Origin: Streptosporangiaceae bacterium
Lineage (GTDB): Bacteria > Actinomycetota > Actinomycetes > Streptosporangiales > Streptosporangiaceae
NCBI GenBank assembly: GCA_030052355.1
Contig: JASIGS010000214.1
Coordinates: 1 to 6,317 of the forward strand
DNA length: 6,317 nucleotides
Reading direction: 5' to 3'
Part shown: piece by piece, positions 4,435-6,317 of the stretch
How positions within the stretch are numbered: position 1 is the stretch's first letter
Layout: each line of letters opens with the position of its first letter
Program-made: the position numbers and the translations under genes
The notes under the pieces: model-generated
Told to the model about the DNA's origin: nothing
The model's input: only the letters and a program-made list of their open reading frames with translations
The model's database searches: none

Positions 4435-5581
4435 CTGGAGACAGGCCAAGCTGACGGCCCGACAGGCTGCGTCCCCGTCCCGCCAGCCCTTCGGCGATCT
4501 TCCTGAACTGCTGGGAGGCCGGGGCATCTGGGTCGGCCAGCACGAGCGGCGTTCCGCTGTCGCCCGCTTCGCGGAGCCTCGGGTCTATGGGCACCTCGCC
4601 CAGCAGCGGGACTTGCGCCCCTACGAGCCTGGTCAGGGTGTCGGCGACCGCCTGACCGCCGCCGGACCCGAAAACCTCGACCCGCTCGCCGCAGTGCGGG
4701 CAGGGCAGGTATGACATGTTCTCGATGACCCCGACCACGCGCTGGTGCAGCTGCGTGGCCAGCGAGCCGGCGCGCTCCGCCACCTCGGCCGATGCCGTCT
4801 GCGGAGTGGTGACGACCATGAGCTCGCTGCCCGGCACGAGGTGCGCGGCAGAGATTGCCACGTCTCCGGTACCCGGCGGCAGGTCCATGAGCAGCACGTC
4901 CAGATCGCCCCAGTAGACCTTGGAGAGGAAATCCTGTAGCAGCTTGTGCAGGATCGGGCCGCGCAGGGGAAGCGGCTCGTTCCCCTTCTTGAGCATTCCA
5001 CTAGAGATAGCCCTGACGCCGTGCGCAGACGGGGGCATGATCATCTGCTCGACCTGTGTCGGCCGGTCCGTCACGCCGAGCATCCTCGGCACCGAATGAC
5101 CGTAGATGTCGGCGTCGAGCAGGCCCACCTTCAGCCCGAGGCCCGCGAGCGCGGCTGCCAGGTTCACGGTGACCGACGACTTACCGACGCCGCCCTTGCC
5201 GCTGGCGATCGCGTACACCCTGGTGAGCGAGTCCGGCTTGGCGAACGGGATCTCCGGCTCCGGCCTGCCGCCGCGGAGCGTGTTCTGCAGCTCCCGCCGC
5301 TGCTCGTCGCTCATCACGTCCAGCTCGACCCGGACTCCCGTGACGCCGGGAAGCCGGCCGACCACGGCCGTCACGTCGCGGGTGATGGTGTCTCGCAGCG
5401 GGCAGCCTGAAACGGTCAGCCAGACATCGACTCGGACCAGGCCGCCGGCCGCCACCTGGACGCCCTTCACCATGCCCAGCTCGGTGATCGGGCGGTGGAT
5501 CTCCGGGTCGTTGACCGCCGCCAGGGCCTGGGTCACCTGCTCAGGGGTGGGCGGGACGGTACTGGTCGCAGTTGTGGACAT
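4430..5581 (-). CDS. mrp: Mrp/ApbC-family Fe-S cluster carrier ATPase
   Basis: Mrp/ApbC proteins are cytoplasmic P-loop ATPases that carry or deliver iron-sulfur clusters. The 383-residue protein has an N-terminal MIP18/DUF59 domain (about residues 13-90) with the conserved cysteine in VSGCPLRDT (C60). The ParA/MinD-like ATPase domain follows. The deviant Walker A motif is SGKGGVGKSS (128-137), the A' motif LLDADIYGHS (154-163) and the Walker B region VLLMDLPPGTGD (229-240). YLPCPHCGE (291-299) supplies the CxxC pair (C294, C297) that binds the cluster at the dimer interface. VFGSGGGQAVAD is also typical. The length is normal for an actinobacterial Mrp. The ATG at 5581 begins MSTTATSTVP just before the MIP18 domain. 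The frame stays open upstream to 5785 but that part overlaps the divergent lyase gene and is rejected. No strong Shine-Dalgarno is seen, and a -10-like box 6 bp upstream suggests a leaderless mRNA. Confidence 0.93.
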   Translation of the reverse strand: MSTTATSTVPPTPEQVTQALAAVNDPEIHRPITELGMVKGVQVAAGGLVRVDVWLTVSGCPLRDTITRDVTAVVGRLPGVTGVRVELDVMSDEQRRELQNTLRGGRPEPEIPFAKPDSLTRVYAIASGKGGVGKSSVTVNLAAALAGLGLKVGLLDADIYGHSVPRMLGVTDRPTQVEQMIMPPSAHGVRAISSGMLKKGNEPLPLRGPILHKLLQDFLSKVYWGDLDVLLMDLPPGTGDVAISAAHLVPGSELMVVTTPQTASAEVAERAGSLATQLHQRVVGVIENMSYLPCPHCGERVEVFGSGGGQAVADTLTRLVGAQVPLLGEVPIDPRLREAGDSGTPLVLADPDAPASQQFRKIAEGLAGRGRSLSGRQLGLSPA

Positions 5582-5587
5582 AACTTC

Positions 5588-5593
5588 ATCGTA
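5588..5593 (-). promoter_or_regulatory. -10-like box for a leaderless mrp transcript
   Basis: On the minus strand TACGAT (complement of 5588-5593) fits the TAnnnT pattern of actinobacterial -10 boxes and ends 6 bp before the mrp ATG at 5581. That spacing would place the transcription start at or next to the first base of the start codon. No good -35 is seen. Confidence 0.45.
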
Positions 5594-5605
5594 CGGCGGC
5601 GCGCG

Positions 5606-5611
5606 TATGCT
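5606..5611 (+). promoter_or_regulatory. -10-like box for a leaderless transcript of the CitE-like gene
   Basis: TATGCT matches TATAAT at four of six bases and ends 8 bp before the GTG at 5620. Transcription would start at or within a few bases of the start codon, which agrees with the absence of a Shine-Dalgarno there. No convincing -35 is present. Confidence 0.45.
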
Positions 5612-5619
5612 CGGGCGGC

Positions 5620-6317
5620 GTGGCAGCAGGTCGGTACCGGCCGCGGCGTTCGACGCTCGCCGTTCCCGGTAGTAATCCCAGGTTCCTGGCCAAGGCGCGT
5701 CAGGTCCCCGCCGACGAGGTGTTCCTCGACCTTGAGGACGCGGTGGCGGCCGCCGAGAAGGAGCGTAGCCGCGGGGCCGTGGCACGGGCCCTGCGCGAGG
5801 GCGGCTGGGGCGACAAGGTCAGGGCGGTGCGTATCAACGACGTCCGCACCGGCTGGGCCTGCCAGGACGTCGCCGAGGTCGTCGGGGAAGCCGGGGATTC
5901 GCTGGACGCCATCGTGCTGCCCAAGGTCGCCGGTCCGCTCGACGTCGGCTGGCTCGACCTGACCCTCGGCCAGGTCGAGCGGGCCACCGGGCTGGTGGTC
6001 GGCGGGATAGCGATCGAGGCCCAGATCGAGGACGCGGCCGGCCTGGCGGCCGTGGACGCCATCGCGGCGGCGTCACCCCGGCTGGAGGCGCTGGTCTTCG
6101 GCCCGGCCGACTTCATGGCGAGCATGGGGATGCGGTCCCTCACGGTCGGGGCTCAGCCTGCCGGGTACGCCGGCGGCGACGCGTTTCACTACGCGCACAT
6201 GCGCATGCTGGTCGCGGCGCGGGCCAACGGCCTGCAGGCGGTCGACGGACCCTACGCCGCGATCCGCGACCTCGACGGGCTGAGAGCCAGCGCCGCCAGC
6301 GCGGCCGCCATCGGCTT
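5620..6317 (+). CDS. HpcH/HpaI aldolase family CitE-like CoA-ester lyase (3' end outside window)
   Basis: This TIM-barrel family cleaves or hydrolyses acyl-CoA esters such as citramalyl-, malyl- or hydroxymethylglutaryl-CoA; the exact substrate cannot be read here. 232 codons are visible, against the usual 270-320, and the frame is open at the right edge. The family start RPRRSTLAVPGSNPRFLAKA (7-26) is followed by VFLDLEDAVAAAEKER (34-49), with the conserved E39/D40, and VRINDVRTG (70-78), with the conserved arginine R71. VLPKV (99-103) follows. The putative Mg ligands are E133 (IAIEAQIED) and D164 (LVFGPADFMASMG). The catalytic residues therefore look intact in the visible part. GTG at 5620 is the only standard start in frame after the stop at 5581-5583, and it precedes the first conserved segment by six residues. 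There is no Shine-Dalgarno, which suits a leaderless transcript. It is divergent from mrp with a 38-bp gap. Confidence 0.88.
   Translation, partial: MAAGRYRPRRSTLAVPGSNPRFLAKARQVPADEVFLDLEDAVAAAEKERSRGAVARALREGGWGDKVRAVRINDVRTGWACQDVAEVVGEAGDSLDAIVLPKVAGPLDVGWLDLTLGQVERATGLVVGGIAIEAQIEDAAGLAAVDAIAAASPRLEALVFGPADFMASMGMRSLTVGAQPAGYAGGDAFHYAHMRMLVAARANGLQAVDGPYAAIRDLDGLRASAASAAAIG

Noticed and set aside
5582..5785. N-terminal extension of mrp by 68 residues in the same open frame
   Set aside because: The extension is Arg/Pro-rich and has no family match. It overlaps the conserved N-terminus of the divergent CitE-like gene, and the ATG at 5581 gives the normal Mrp start.
5700..6143. 147-codon minus-strand frame opposite the CitE-like gene
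   Set aside because: It is Ser/Ala/Arg-rich with no motif, and the plus strand carries intact CitE catalytic motifs over the same bases.

Overview
The window is GC-rich DNA with dense genes, high GC at third codon positions and several GTG starts. Every recognisable protein is of an actinobacterial type. The order DUF3117 protein, SAM O-methyltransferase, ECF sigma factor, zinc-finger anti-sigma factor, TatB and Mrp resembles the sigE region of Mycobacterium and Streptomyces (from memory in M. tuberculosis: Rv1211, Rv1220c, Rv1221/sigE, Rv1222/rseA, Rv1223/htrA, Rv1224/tatB, Rv1229c/mrp). A Streptosporangiales-like or related actinomycete is plausible, but the genus cannot be fixed from this sequence.

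Layout. At 2-352 (+) is the C-terminal part of an unrecognised protein. A gap of about 215 bp follows, holding a promoter-like stretch, an AT-rich palindrome and a strong leader hairpin ahead of a 55-residue DUF3117 protein (568-735, +). A cluster of three CCCGGG arms separates it from a convergent O-methyltransferase (795-1430, -), which appears to start at a non-standard ATT codon. A divergent spacer (1431-1623) with a candidate ECF-type promoter leads into a tightly coupled three-gene unit: sigE-type sigma factor (1624-2247), membrane-anchored zinc-finger anti-sigma factor (2244-2750) and RseB/MucB-like extracytoplasmic protein (2747-3871). Then come tatB (3987-4388, +), a convergent stem-loop that includes both flanking stop codons, mrp/apbC (4430-5581, -), and a divergently transcribed CitE/HpcH-type lyase (5620-6317, +) cut by the window end. 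The mrp/citE spacer is only 38 bp and both genes look leaderless.

How the genes fit together. The sigma factor, anti-sigma factor and RseB-like protein form a plausible envelope-stress circuit: the zinc-finger domain holds the sigma factor at the membrane and the RseB-like protein would act on the outer face. Where mycobacteria carry HtrA in this position, this window has the RseB-like gene. TatB (twin-arginine export) follows and is also an envelope function. Mrp (Fe-S cluster handling) and the CitE-like lyase (acyl-CoA metabolism) are housekeeping neighbours.

Most of the window is an ordinary chromosomal core locus. No mobile element, CRISPR array, tRNA or rRNA was seen. The points most worth a second look are the RseB-like gene in the HtrA position, the ATT start with an ideal ribosome binding site, the leader hairpin before the DUF3117 gene and the compact mrp/citE divergent promoter.
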